Shown in pieces: positions 36,169 through 43,429 of a stretch of DNA of 64,000 nucleotides (position 1 is its first letter; each line of letters starts with the position of its first letter). Where the stretch lies: assembly GCA_005116955.1 (NCBI GenBank), contig SWDI01000002.1:671316-735315 (forward strand), in the 5' to 3' direction. The position numbers and the translations under genes were made by a program. The DNA is from Nitrospira sp. GTDB taxonomy: Bacteria > Nitrospirota > Nitrospiria > Nitrospirales > Nitrospiraceae. The notes beneath the pieces are model-generated. The model did not search any database, was not told the DNA's origin, and saw nothing but the letters and a program-made list of their open reading frames with translations.

Positions 36169-37161
36169 ATGGCCAGTATCAAATCTATAATTTTATTGGC
36201 TGGAATATTAGCTATTCCGACTACGGCTTCATCCGAGACACTGTATAGCATTGGAAACAGCCTGACAGTGGACGGATTAACCGGTCTTACTGCCACGACT
36301 AACATCAATGGCTATTCCCTGGATGTTGGCACACATATTCGGGCCGGTGCCCCACTGAACTATATCCGAGCCTATCCGAGTGATGTTACCCCTGGCTATG
36401 AAACCCCTTATGGAACATGGGATTATGCGCTGTCTAATTTCAGATTCGATCATGTTCTCATTCAACCTTATCTCGGAACCGGATTTGGAACTCACGACAC
36501 GCTGGGTTCCGATGTATCCAATATTCAATATTGGATAGATTTGGCCAAACACGGCGGTCTGGCTAATAATACGGAATTTTATATCTATGAAGCCTGGCCG
36601 CAGCAAAGTGCTTTCAACGGAAATTATCAATCCTACTGGAACCAACCTCTCTCCGATGACTCCAATCAACCTATGATTTTTGCGCGGGAATACTTTGATT
36701 CCGCTTACCTGGCCCTTACAAATCATTATGGAGACAGCGCGGATATCGGAGTAATTCCTATCGGCGATGTCATAAGTCGAATGGATCAGGATATCAAGGC
36801 AGGGTTGTTCCCTGAAATATCTGATGTCCGCCAGCTTTATCGGGATGACGTCCATTTAGGAGACGTCGGACGATTTGTGGCAACAGCTACGATCTATTCT
36901 GCTCTCACGAAGACGAGCCCAGAAAATATCGATCTCCCGAACTGGCCGTTCGCGACAGGGCAGGGTCCGCTGGTGTTGACACCGAGGTTAGCATCACACA
37001 TTGGGTCTGTGGTTTGGGACGTGGTATCTCACGATACCCGTGCGATCACGCCCGTCCCCCTCCCCGCCGCCGCCTGGCTGTTCGGGAGCGGATTGCTCGG
37101 CCTGGGATCCATGGCCAGAGCCAGACTGCGAAAAGGACAACCGATTGCATACAGGCGGTAA
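36169..37161 (+). CDS. SGNH-hydrolase-like secreted protein with VPLPA-CTERM tail
   Basis: 330 residues. The signal peptide ends 'TTASSETLYS'. 'LYSIGNSLT' near residue 25 corresponds to SGNH/GDSL block I (nucleophile Ser), and 'YRDDVHLGDVGRFVATATIY' to block V (D-x-x-H). It may therefore be an esterase or carbohydrate acetyl-esterase acting outside the cell; substrate unknown. The tail is 'VPLPAAAWLFGSGLLGLGSM' plus ARARLRK. The first 700 bases are visibly more A/T-rich than neighbouring genes, whereas the tail is GC-rich, suggesting a foreign domain joined to a local tail. Confidence 0.8.
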   Translation: MASIKSIILLAGILAIPTTASSETLYSIGNSLTVDGLTGLTATTNINGYSLDVGTHIRAGAPLNYIRAYPSDVTPGYETPYGTWDYALSNFRFDHVLIQPYLGTGFGTHDTLGSDVSNIQYWIDLAKHGGLANNTEFYIYEAWPQQSAFNGNYQSYWNQPLSDDSNQPMIFAREYFDSAYLALTNHYGDSADIGVIPIGDVISRMDQDIKAGLFPEISDVRQLYRDDVHLGDVGRFVATATIYSALTKTSPENIDLPNWPFATGQGPLVLTPRLASHIGSVVWDVVSHDTRAITPVPLPAAAWLFGSGLLGLGSMARARLRKGQPIAYRR

Positions 37162-37240
37162 CTGTTACTTAACGGGAAGTACGCGCTCACGGCCAGACGA
37201 TCGAGAGCCAGTCCTTCCCGGAACATCGGAAGGAGTAGTC

Positions 37241-39112
37241 ATGCGCACAGGTATCCCCCATTTTCTCGCCGTTGCCCTGATAGGGCTCGGCATCACTGTC
37301 TCAACGGAAGCATTTTCGCAGGTCAACAGTCCGACTGATCCTCCCCGTCCCCCGTCGCTCAAGACCGTGCCGGTGCCGGAGCCGACAAACCTGGCCGACT
37401 TTGTCAGTGACCGCCAAGCCGCCATCCGCCTCGGCAAAGCGCTGTTCTGGGACATGCAGGTCGGCAGTGATGGGGTGCAGGCCTGCGCAAGCTGCCATTT
37501 TAATTCGGGTATGGCGGACAACCGCTCGAAGAATCAACTCTCTCCGGGCTTAAAACGGATCACCGCGACTGGCTCCCCAAACCCCGACACCACGTTCTAC
37601 AGAAACCTCGGCCCAGTTGGGCAAGTAACGGGATCTGACTTTCCGTTCTTCCCCGCCAGCAACGACGTACTCTCCTCACAGGGTGTCCGCAACTCCGTCT
37701 TCCTTGGGATCGGAAACGGCTCAGCTGATCTCACGCGTCAAGAACCGGACCCTGATGGATTTCGAGTTGGGTCGACGAACACGCGCCGGGTCGAACCTCG
37801 CAATACCCCGACCGTCGTCAATGCGGTGTTCAATCACCGTCAATTCTGGGACGGGCGGGCGGATAATGTGTTCAATGGTGTCAACGAAATGGGCGATCGG
37901 GATCCGAACGCTCGGGTGTTCCGCGCGGACAGCCCGACCAACCCCGTTCCGGTGCAGGTCCGGCTGGAAGACTCCAGCCTCGCGTCACAAGCAGTCGTCC
38001 CACCTGTCAGCCCTGATGAAATGTCGGCACGCGGTCGAACGATGCGGGATATCGGCAAGAAATTCGCCCGCTACCAGATTCCCGGTCAGCCGGCCTCCAA
38101 CCTTCGGCCTCTGGCGCTTCAGTTGGTGCATCCTGAGGACAGCGTGCTCGGCCCCTTGAGCCGGTGGCCTCAAAAAGGATTGAGCACCATCGGGTATCCG
38201 GAACTGATTCAGGCGGCGTTTCACCGTCAGTGGTGGGATTCGCCTAAAGTGATTCGCGTCGGGACCGATGGAACGCCGACCGTAATCGACCCACCCTCCG
38301 TGGCGCTTGCGGCCAATGAATACACCTTGACGCAGTACAACTTCTCACTCTTCTTCGGCTTGGCCGTCCAGCTGTACGAAGCGACCCTCGTGGCTCACAA
38401 TTCGCCGTACGATCAATTCATGGACGGCAATCCCAATGCGATCAGCGCGCAGGCCATCTTAGGCGTCGACCTCTTCCGCAGCCAGACCCGTGGTCAGTGC
38501 ATCACCTGTCACGAAGGCGCCGAACTGACCGGCGCCTCAGTACGACAAGTCCGTGCCAGTCCGACGCGCATCCGCGATGAACAAGCGATGGACAGAGGCT
38601 TCAATAACATCGGTGTGCTGGCCACGATTCAAGATTTGAGCCTCGGGGCGAAGGATTCCCTCGGCAACTGGCTCTCCACGGTCAAGCGCCTGACCCCACC
38701 GCCGGCGGAACCGATTGTCGTCGATGGGGCCTTCAAAGTGCCCGGCCTGCGAAATGTCGAACTCACGGCTCCGTATTTCCACAATGGCGGCCAGCGAGAT
38801 TTACCCGCCGTCATTGAATTCTATAACCGGGCCGGCGATGCCCACGAAGGCATGCTGACGCTCGACGGTACCGACATCGTGCTCATGTCGATCTTGGGCC
38901 TCACGGCTGATGAAAAGGCAGCCCTGCTGGCCTTTCTTGTTTCTCTCACAGATGAACGAGTGCGCTTTCAGCAGGCCCCGTTCGATCACCCGCAGCTGTT
39001 CATCCCGAACGGACCGGGCGCCCCGCGCATGATCATGCCCGGCGATCCGTTGTTCGAAATTCCCGCGGTCGGTCGCTTCGGTGGGCAACCGCAAAAGAAG
39101 TTCTTGGAGTAG
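37241..39112 (+). CDS. Large dihaem cytochrome c peroxidase (MauG/CcpA family), paralogue 2
   Basis: 623 residues from ATG 37241 (GGAAGGAG upstream). The signal peptide ends 'TEAFSQVN'. The haem sites are 'ACASCHFNSGMADNRSKNQL' and 'QCITCHEGAELTGASV'; family blocks are '[20 protein letters not shown]' and 'PYFHNGGQRDLPAVIEFYNR'. The overall length and insertions match the 29092 paralogue, but the C-terminus ('MIMPGDPLFEIPAVGRFGG') differs. That C-terminus recurs as a fragment at 42854. It probably detoxifies H2O2 or oxidises a partner in the periplasm. Last gene of the operon that starts at 34536. Confidence 0.9.
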   Translation: MRTGIPHFLAVALIGLGITVSTEAFSQVNSPTDPPRPPSLKTVPVPEPTNLADFVSDRQAAIRLGKALFWDMQVGSDGVQACASCHFNSGMADNRSKNQLSPGLKRITATGSPNPDTTFYRNLGPVGQVTGSDFPFFPASNDVLSSQGVRNSVFLGIGNGSADLTRQEPDPDGFRVGSTNTRRVEPRNTPTVVNAVFNHRQFWDGRADNVFNGVNEMGDRDPNARVFRADSPTNPVPVQVRLEDSSLASQAVVPPVSPDEMSARGRTMRDIGKKFARYQIPGQPASNLRPLALQLVHPEDSVLGPLSRWPQKGLSTIGYPELIQAAFHRQWWDSPKVIRVGTDGTPTVIDPPSVALAANEYTLTQYNFSLFFGLAVQLYEATLVAHNSPYDQFMDGNPNAISAQAILGVDLFRSQTRGQCITCHEGAELTGASVRQVRASPTRIRDEQAMDRGFNNIGVLATIQDLSLGAKDSLGNWLSTVKRLTPPPAEPIVVDGAFKVPGLRNVELTAPYFHNGGQRDLPAVIEFYNRAGDAHEGMLTLDGTDIVLMSILGLTADEKAALLAFLVSLTDERVRFQQAPFDHPQLFIPNGPGAPRMIMPGDPLFEIPAVGRFGGQPQKKFLE

Positions 39113-39152
39113 TAACGGAGTAGGTGCGGTCAATGCACCGAGAGTAACCCAT

Positions 39153-39186
39153 CCGGGCCGTCGCCGATCCTAGGACGACGGCCCGG
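39153..39186 (+). terminator. 11-bp perfect stem-loop after peroxidase 2
   Basis: CCGGGCCGTCG (39153-39163) pairs with CGACGGCCCGG (39176-39186), 41 bp beyond the stop, marking the end of the 34536-39112 operon. There is no U tract. Confidence 0.55.
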
Positions 39187-39237
39187 ACCTTCACATCACG
39201 CGTCTTTCCTCCTCTCATCAAATCAACCTCATTTTCC

Positions 39238-39274
39238 TGTTGCATCTAGTGCAGCAGCCGGTATCGATCAGTAG
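39238..39274 (+). promoter_or_regulatory. Regulon motif of the 39450-41295 pair
   Basis: TGTTGCATCTAGTGCA, 15 bases, CAGTAG, 176 bp before the start at 39450. Confidence 0.6.
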
Positions 39275-39449
39275 AGGATCTCAACTAGATCTTGGTAAGA
39301 GTGATATCGAAGACAACCAATCGTTTGTTTGTCCCAATTCCCGGTCGCAAGACTGATTGAAATGGCCAGACGGCACACATGCGCCTACAAAGAATGACAG
39401 GTTGAACACCAGATATCACGTGCTTCAATTACTATAACCAGGGAGTACC

Positions 39450-40226
39450 ATGATGAAGCCTTCGATTCTCACGTCCCTCATGATTTCTGCCGTGCTGTTA
39501 GTTTCACCCTCCATCTCGTCGGGGGCCACCGTCACCAGCGGCACGTTCACGATGGATCTCGATCGGAATGCTCTTGCGCAGCTTGTGCTGAATCCGACCG
39601 GCACCCCGCCGACGCTCTTTCTTGAGGAATTCTTCACCTCGCCTTCGCTGACAGGCGCGCAAATCAATGACGTCGTCAATACGAATCTCGTGCCCGGCAA
39701 CGGCGAGATTCCTGCCACGGGCTTGGTCTATGACGTCACCGGTTCGTCCGTCACGAATCCGTCCGGCCGAGCCATTCAAGCGACGAACTTCACCTACGAT
39801 CCAACCGACCTGACCGGCACCGCTACCGGACAGATTGGATTGGGTGGTGTGCTTCGATTTTTTGGAAATTTCGGGGGGATCTTTGCGACCGGTGACTATG
39901 CGCTGAAGTATGATGCCACACGAGTCGGCAATGCGGCGGGCGGTTCAGGCTGGTATCTTCTCAATAACTATGGGTTCCCCGTTCCAGGATGGGATCTCAC
40001 CGATGTGACGGCATCAAGCGATCCCTTTTCCCTGTCCTTGTCCGGCACGTTGAAATGGAGCCCCGAGGTCACCTCGGCGTTTTTCCACTCAAGCGACATC
40101 GGCAAGTCGATGGGCACCTTCACATTTGTGTCGCCGGTTCCGCTCCCTGCCGCCGCCTGGCTGTTCGGCAGCGGTGTGATTGGGTTGATCGGTGTGGCGC
40201 GGCGGCAAATGGCCCATCGTGGGTAG
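39450..40226 (+). CDS. Secreted protein with VPLPA-CTERM tail (unknown domain)
   Basis: 258 residues (a second ATG follows at 39453). The signal peptide ends 'SISSGATVTSG'. The mature domain has 'GTFTMDLDRNALAQLVLNPT', 'LTGTATGQIGLGGVLRFFG' and 'GDYALKYDATRVGNAAGGSG', like the beta domains of other PEP-CTERM proteins, with no known function. The tail is 'VPLPAAAWLFGSGVIGLIGV' plus ARRQ. Its stop overlaps the probable GTG start of the next gene. Confidence 0.82.
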   Translation: MMKPSILTSLMISAVLLVSPSISSGATVTSGTFTMDLDRNALAQLVLNPTGTPPTLFLEEFFTSPSLTGAQINDVVNTNLVPGNGEIPATGLVYDVTGSSVTNPSGRAIQATNFTYDPTDLTGTATGQIGLGGVLRFFGNFGGIFATGDYALKYDATRVGNAAGGSGWYLLNNYGFPVPGWDLTDVTASSDPFSLSLSGTLKWSPEVTSAFFHSSDIGKSMGTFTFVSPVPLPAAAWLFGSGVIGLIGVARRQMAHRG

Positions 40227-41295
40227 CGATAGAAGATTCCGTTGCCGAATCCTGGTGGCTGCGGCCTTGGCCGCAGCCATGTTCCCCGTTTCTCTGGTCC
40301 ATGCGGCACTGCTCCCCCTCGACACGGTGGTCGTCGGCAATGCCGGGAATCTCCCGGACCCCTTGACCGGACGAGGCTCGGTTGCGTACACGTACCACAT
40401 CACCAATACCGAAGTGACGAATGCGCAGTACGTCTCATTTCTGAACACTGTCGATCCGACCGGCAGCAACCCGCATGATGTGTACAACCCAGACATGACG
40501 AATGCAACCGGCTTCGCGGTCGTCAAAGGTGGAATTGACTTCATCCCGACGGCGCCGGATGGAGCCAAATATGCCGCGAAACCCAACTATGGCGATAAGC
40601 CGGTCAACTATGTGAGCTTTTACGACGCCGCGCGATTCGCCAACTGGGTGATGACGGGCGACACGGAAAACGGATTTTATACCTTCGCCGACACGAACAC
40701 GCTTGCCGGCCAGGGCACTCACGGGCCGGATCAGCATAACGGCACGAATTGGGTAGCAATCCCCGATCAGGATGAGTGGTACAAGGCCGCCTTCCACAAG
40801 AACGAGGGCGCGACCGGAAGTTACTACTTGTACCCGACAAGCAGCGATTCTATACCGACCGTCGCCACGGCAACGGCGGCTGGCGTGATTGCGAACCCTG
40901 GATCGAATGTCGCCAACTATAATTTTGGTGCGAATTGGGACGGCACTGTGAATCTTGGTCATGTCACGTCAGTAGGAAGCGCAGGCCCCGAAAGCACCAG
41001 CCCATATGGCACATCCGACCAGGGCGGCAATGTCATCGAGTGGGTCGACGAGGTGACCGGTGCTTATCGCGTGATGCGTGGGGGATCGCTCTGGCTCGGA
41101 GAAGAAACGCTGCGGTCCACATCCAGCAGCTTCTACAACCCTCATGTGGGAGGCAGTAGTCTTGGCTTTCGACTCTCCAGCCTCGGGCCGATCAGCGTCG
41201 TGCCGCTTCCGGGTGCCATCTGGCTGTTCGGAAGCGGGGTGACAGGTCTTGCGGCATGGGTTCGGCGGCACAGACACAGAATTGACCAGTCTTGA
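40219..41295 (+). CDS. FGE-sulfatase-domain secreted protein with VPLPA-CTERM tail
   Basis: About 358 residues. GTG 40219 overlaps the previous stop (GTGGGTAG), implying translational coupling; the open frame extends to 40192. The signal peptide ends 'VSLVHAALLPL'. The body is a formylglycine-generating-enzyme-type (SUMF1/C-lectin) domain: 'YHITNTEVTNAQYVSFLN', 'PVNYVSFYDAARFANWV', 'WVAIPDQDEWYKAAFH', 'DQGGNVIEWVDEV' and 'RVMRGGSLWLGEE'. In this sub-group the domain is often structural or binding rather than sulfatase-maturing. The tail is 'VPLPGAIWLFGSGVTGLAAW' plus VRRHR. Confidence 0.86.
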   Translation: MGSDRRFRCRILVAAALAAAMFPVSLVHAALLPLDTVVVGNAGNLPDPLTGRGSVAYTYHITNTEVTNAQYVSFLNTVDPTGSNPHDVYNPDMTNATGFAVVKGGIDFIPTAPDGAKYAAKPNYGDKPVNYVSFYDAARFANWVMTGDTENGFYTFADTNTLAGQGTHGPDQHNGTNWVAIPDQDEWYKAAFHKNEGATGSYYLYPTSSDSIPTVATATAAGVIANPGSNVANYNFGANWDGTVNLGHVTSVGSAGPESTSPYGTSDQGGNVIEWVDEVTGAYRVMRGGSLWLGEETLRSTSSSFYNPHVGGSSLGFRLSSLGPISVVPLPGAIWLFGSGVTGLAAWVRRHRHRIDQS

Positions 41296-41402
41296 ATCCT
41301 TGATATGTGATCACTATGCGACTCAACCGGTAAATCGGTTGAGCCCACGCTTAAGGCATCCGCAAACCACCGGCTGGTTTTTACCCGTCACGAACATATT
41401 CC

Positions 41403-41439
41403 CCCCACATCTAGTGCAGTGATCAGCGCCATGCAGTAA
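41403..41439 (+). promoter_or_regulatory. Regulon motif upstream of the decayed receiver copy
   Basis: CCCCACATCTAGTGCA, 15 bases, CAGTAA. Its position relative to the receiver pseudogene is the same as that of the 25346 copy to the intact gene. Confidence 0.5.
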
Positions 41440-41627
41440 CCGCTGCTCCTCATCTTGTATTTGGATACCTCATCGTCTCCGAGACCGTGATTTGCGCTAC
41501 CCATGGCGATGAGAAGAGGACTCTGCGTGATACCGCGCATGCGCCGCCGAATCGGCGCGCGGCCGGTAAGAGAGGAAAGGGAGATCCGCCCATGTGACAC
41601 TGATCGAGCCAGAAGAGGCCGTGCATT

Positions 41628-41912
41628 ATGGCATCATGCGCCTATCCTCATGTTCCGGTGGTCACCATGGGAGTTTGCGCCGGCTGGGACCCGACGAACA
41701 TCCCGAACGGTGGATCCCTTCGCCGTCTTCATCTTCTACTCAAGCCCTTCGAGTTTAAGTACATTGGGCGTCTGCTCCGATCGGAACTCAGCGCGGCAAC
41801 CGCATCGTCGAATCAGCCTGACAGAGAGTCTGGTTCTCCCGATGGACGGGCGGTTGCACACCTCTCACACAAGCGGGCAATCCATGGCGGGACAACCGCA
41901 TGGGTCGGGTAA
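41628..41912 (+). pseudogene. Decayed copy of the receiver-like regulator
   Basis: Only the C-terminal half survives: 'VPVVTMGVCAGWDP' corresponds to 'VPVITMGYRASGK' of the 25499 product, 'LLLKPFEFKYIGRLLRSEL' to 'VLVKPIGFTYIGRLLQAEL', and 'DRESGSPDGRAVAHLSHKRA' to its tail. The N-terminal acidic pocket is gone. It overlaps the fragment of the zinc-ribbon partner as in the intact pair. Confidence 0.7.
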
Positions 41913-41980
41913 TCTGTCGTGATTGCCCAAGGTCCGATATATTCCGACGTTCTTTCCGCGCTTTCCAGTGCTTTGCGTGA
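41900..41980 (+). pseudogene. Fragment of a zinc-ribbon partner gene
   Basis: ATG 41900 begins 'MGRVICRDCPRS', matching 'MNRAICHRCQG' of the intact 25993 product. The middle is deleted and the second Cys pair is reduced to 'FQCFA' before a stop. Relative position to the receiver fragment is conserved. Confidence 0.55.
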
Positions 41981-42027
41981 TACTACGTATTACACACGGG
42001 TGCCACCGAACAGCCTGGACCATTTTC

Positions 42028-42064
42028 TGTCATATCTGTTGCATCTGTAGTATCTGTTGCTCGC
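42028..42064 (+). promoter_or_regulatory. Regulon motif upstream of 42144
   Basis: TGTCATATCTGTTGCA, immediately followed by a second partial copy (ATCTGTAGTATCTGTTGC). The CGGTAG half is not clear. It is 101 bp before ATG 42144. Confidence 0.6.
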
Positions 42065-42143
42065 TATTTTCCCCGATCCTCACTATACAGTGTCTCTGGG
42101 AAGGAATGAACTTCGGGTCCTCCACTACCAAAGGAGCATCGTC

Positions 42144-42857
42144 ATGAAATGCATTTTGTTCAGGATAGCCCCACTCGTGCAAGCCTCAATCTTCTCCGCG
42201 ATCGTTCTTACCACAGCCCTCTTCAGCTCGGTCGACACATGCCAGGCGGCCTCGTTCGGCACCTTGGAATGGGTCGATAGAACCGGCACGGTCTCTGGGA
42301 CCGATACAATCCCGGTTCAATTCCGTCTGACCTTGGATCCTGCGTCCGTTCCACTGACGATCGGCCCTGGTGGATCAGGGGAACCGATTTCCGGACTGGA
42401 ACAGGCTGATTTAGACTCTTTGGCTGCTGACTTTCCAAATTTCACCATAACAGACGCTTCTTTGAGTCATAGCTTTTATAGTGGAGGGACATTCAGTGAC
42501 GACACCAACCCGCCGCCCTATCAGTTCCAGTTTTCGAATTCATTTCCGTTTAGCAACGTAAGTCTCGTGCCCGGGGTTCCGACCATCATTGAGCATGGTC
42601 AGTTCGTCCCTTCTCCTGTCCCAGCTCCGCCAGGAACCTACTTTCATTATCGTTCTGAAATCAATTTAGTGGTGACCGGATTGAATTCTTTTGGTGATTC
42701 CTTTGAACGCGATTTCTTGGTTGCTCAAGTCGCCTGCAGTGATGGGGATACGTCCTGCGCGTTCCAACGGACCGTGACCCCGGTGCCGATTCCCGCCGCC
42801 GTCTGGTTGTTCGGGAGCGGCGTGATTGGCCTGGTTGGATTGGCGCGCCGCACATGA
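42144..42857 (+). CDS. Secreted protein with shortened VPLPA-CTERM tail
   Basis: 237 residues from ATG 42144 (AAAGGAG 8 nt upstream). The signal peptide ends 'DTCQAASFG'. The mature domain ('GTVSGTDTIPVQFRLTLDP', 'YFHYRSEINLVVTGLNSFGD') has no recognised family. The tail is '[20 protein letters not shown]', then only ARRT and a stop. The coding end is fused at the DNA level to a peroxidase 3' fragment, which supplied the TGA, so the native last residues are probably lost although the Arg pair remains. Confidence 0.8.
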   Translation: MKCILFRIAPLVQASIFSAIVLTTALFSSVDTCQAASFGTLEWVDRTGTVSGTDTIPVQFRLTLDPASVPLTIGPGGSGEPISGLEQADLDSLAADFPNFTITDASLSHSFYSGGTFSDDTNPPPYQFQFSNSFPFSNVSLVPGVPTIIEHGQFVPSPVPAPPGTYFHYRSEINLVVTGLNSFGDSFERDFLVAQVACSDGDTSCAFQRTVTPVPIPAAVWLFGSGVIGLVGLARRT

Positions 42858-42943
42858 TCATGCCCGGCGATCCGCTGATGGAAGTTCAGGCGGTTGGCCG
42901 CTTCGGCGGCGCGCCGCAGAAGAAGTTCCTGGAGGCAGGATGA
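42854..42943 (+). pseudogene. 3' remnant of a peroxidase-2-type gene
   Basis: The frame ATG 42854 reads 'MIMPGDPLMEVQAVGRFGGA', then 'PQKKFLEAG' and a stop, almost identical to the last 27 residues of the 37241 product. It starts exactly where the preceding sorted-protein gene ends, at the shared bases CATGATCATGCCCGGCGAT. A recombination joint is the simplest explanation. Confidence 0.75.
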
Positions 42944-43054
42944 AACAGTGACGAGCAATTCGTCGATATTGAAACGCCGTTGCCGGTCACTCGACGACGG
43001 CAGAAATCCCCAGACGGAGATCACGGACTTCCGGCTGTTCAGCAGGCTTCAATC

Positions 43055-43091
43055 TGTTGCATCCGGTGCAACAGTAGGCATTGATCAGTAG
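43055..43091 (+). promoter_or_regulatory. Regulon motif upstream of HAF gene 2 and gmd-fcl
   Basis: TGTTGCATCCGGTGCA, 15 bases, CAGTAG. The distance to ATG 43430 is unusually long (339 bp) because a dispersed repeat occupies the leader. Confidence 0.55.
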
Positions 43092-43195
43092 GGTGCATCG
43101 GCGAATTTTGGTATTAATCTGGATTCCGCAGTTGAACGGTTGCGATGACCAGCCAGCGATCAGAACCCCTCGCAAGATGGGAAGATGATGCGGTC

Positions 43196-43286
43196 TCAGG
43201 GAAGAGGGTCATGCCTACGACGCGGAGGCGGGCATCCAGGCATTCCAGACTTTCTGGATACCCGTTGAAGCATGCGGGAATGACGA
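43196..43286. repeat. Dispersed intergenic repeat (GCGGGAATGACG type)
   Basis: This segment contains GGCATCCAGGCATTCCAGAC, TTTCTGGATACCCGTTGAAG and CATGCGGGAATGACG. These are words of a short repeat that I recall as common between genes in many environmental bacterial genomes. ATCCAG...CTGGAT forms a small hairpin. It lies within the leader of the HAF gene. Confidence 0.5.
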
Positions 43287-43429
43287 GAGGGACCGTGTTC
43301 AACTCCGGAATCTGGAGTTACGCTTCCTTCCATTTTCCACAACTGTTCAAAAGACAAGACCGTTCGGCTCACTGCGGAGTTTCCCGTTTACTCATCGCCC
43401 TAGTTTTTTACCGTCTGAGGAGAACTTCC

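Noticed and set aside
40219-41295. Active sulfatase-modifying enzyme
   Set aside because: The domain is FGE-like, but I could not identify the catalytic Cys pair and it is secreted with a sorting tail; annotated by fold only.
14834-43091. Firm call of the 17 motifs as sigma-54 promoters
   Set aside because: The TTGCA and 16-bp layout fit, but the -24 GG doublet is never present and the spacer CATCTG is more conserved than the -24 box. I kept the neutral term 'regulon motif'.
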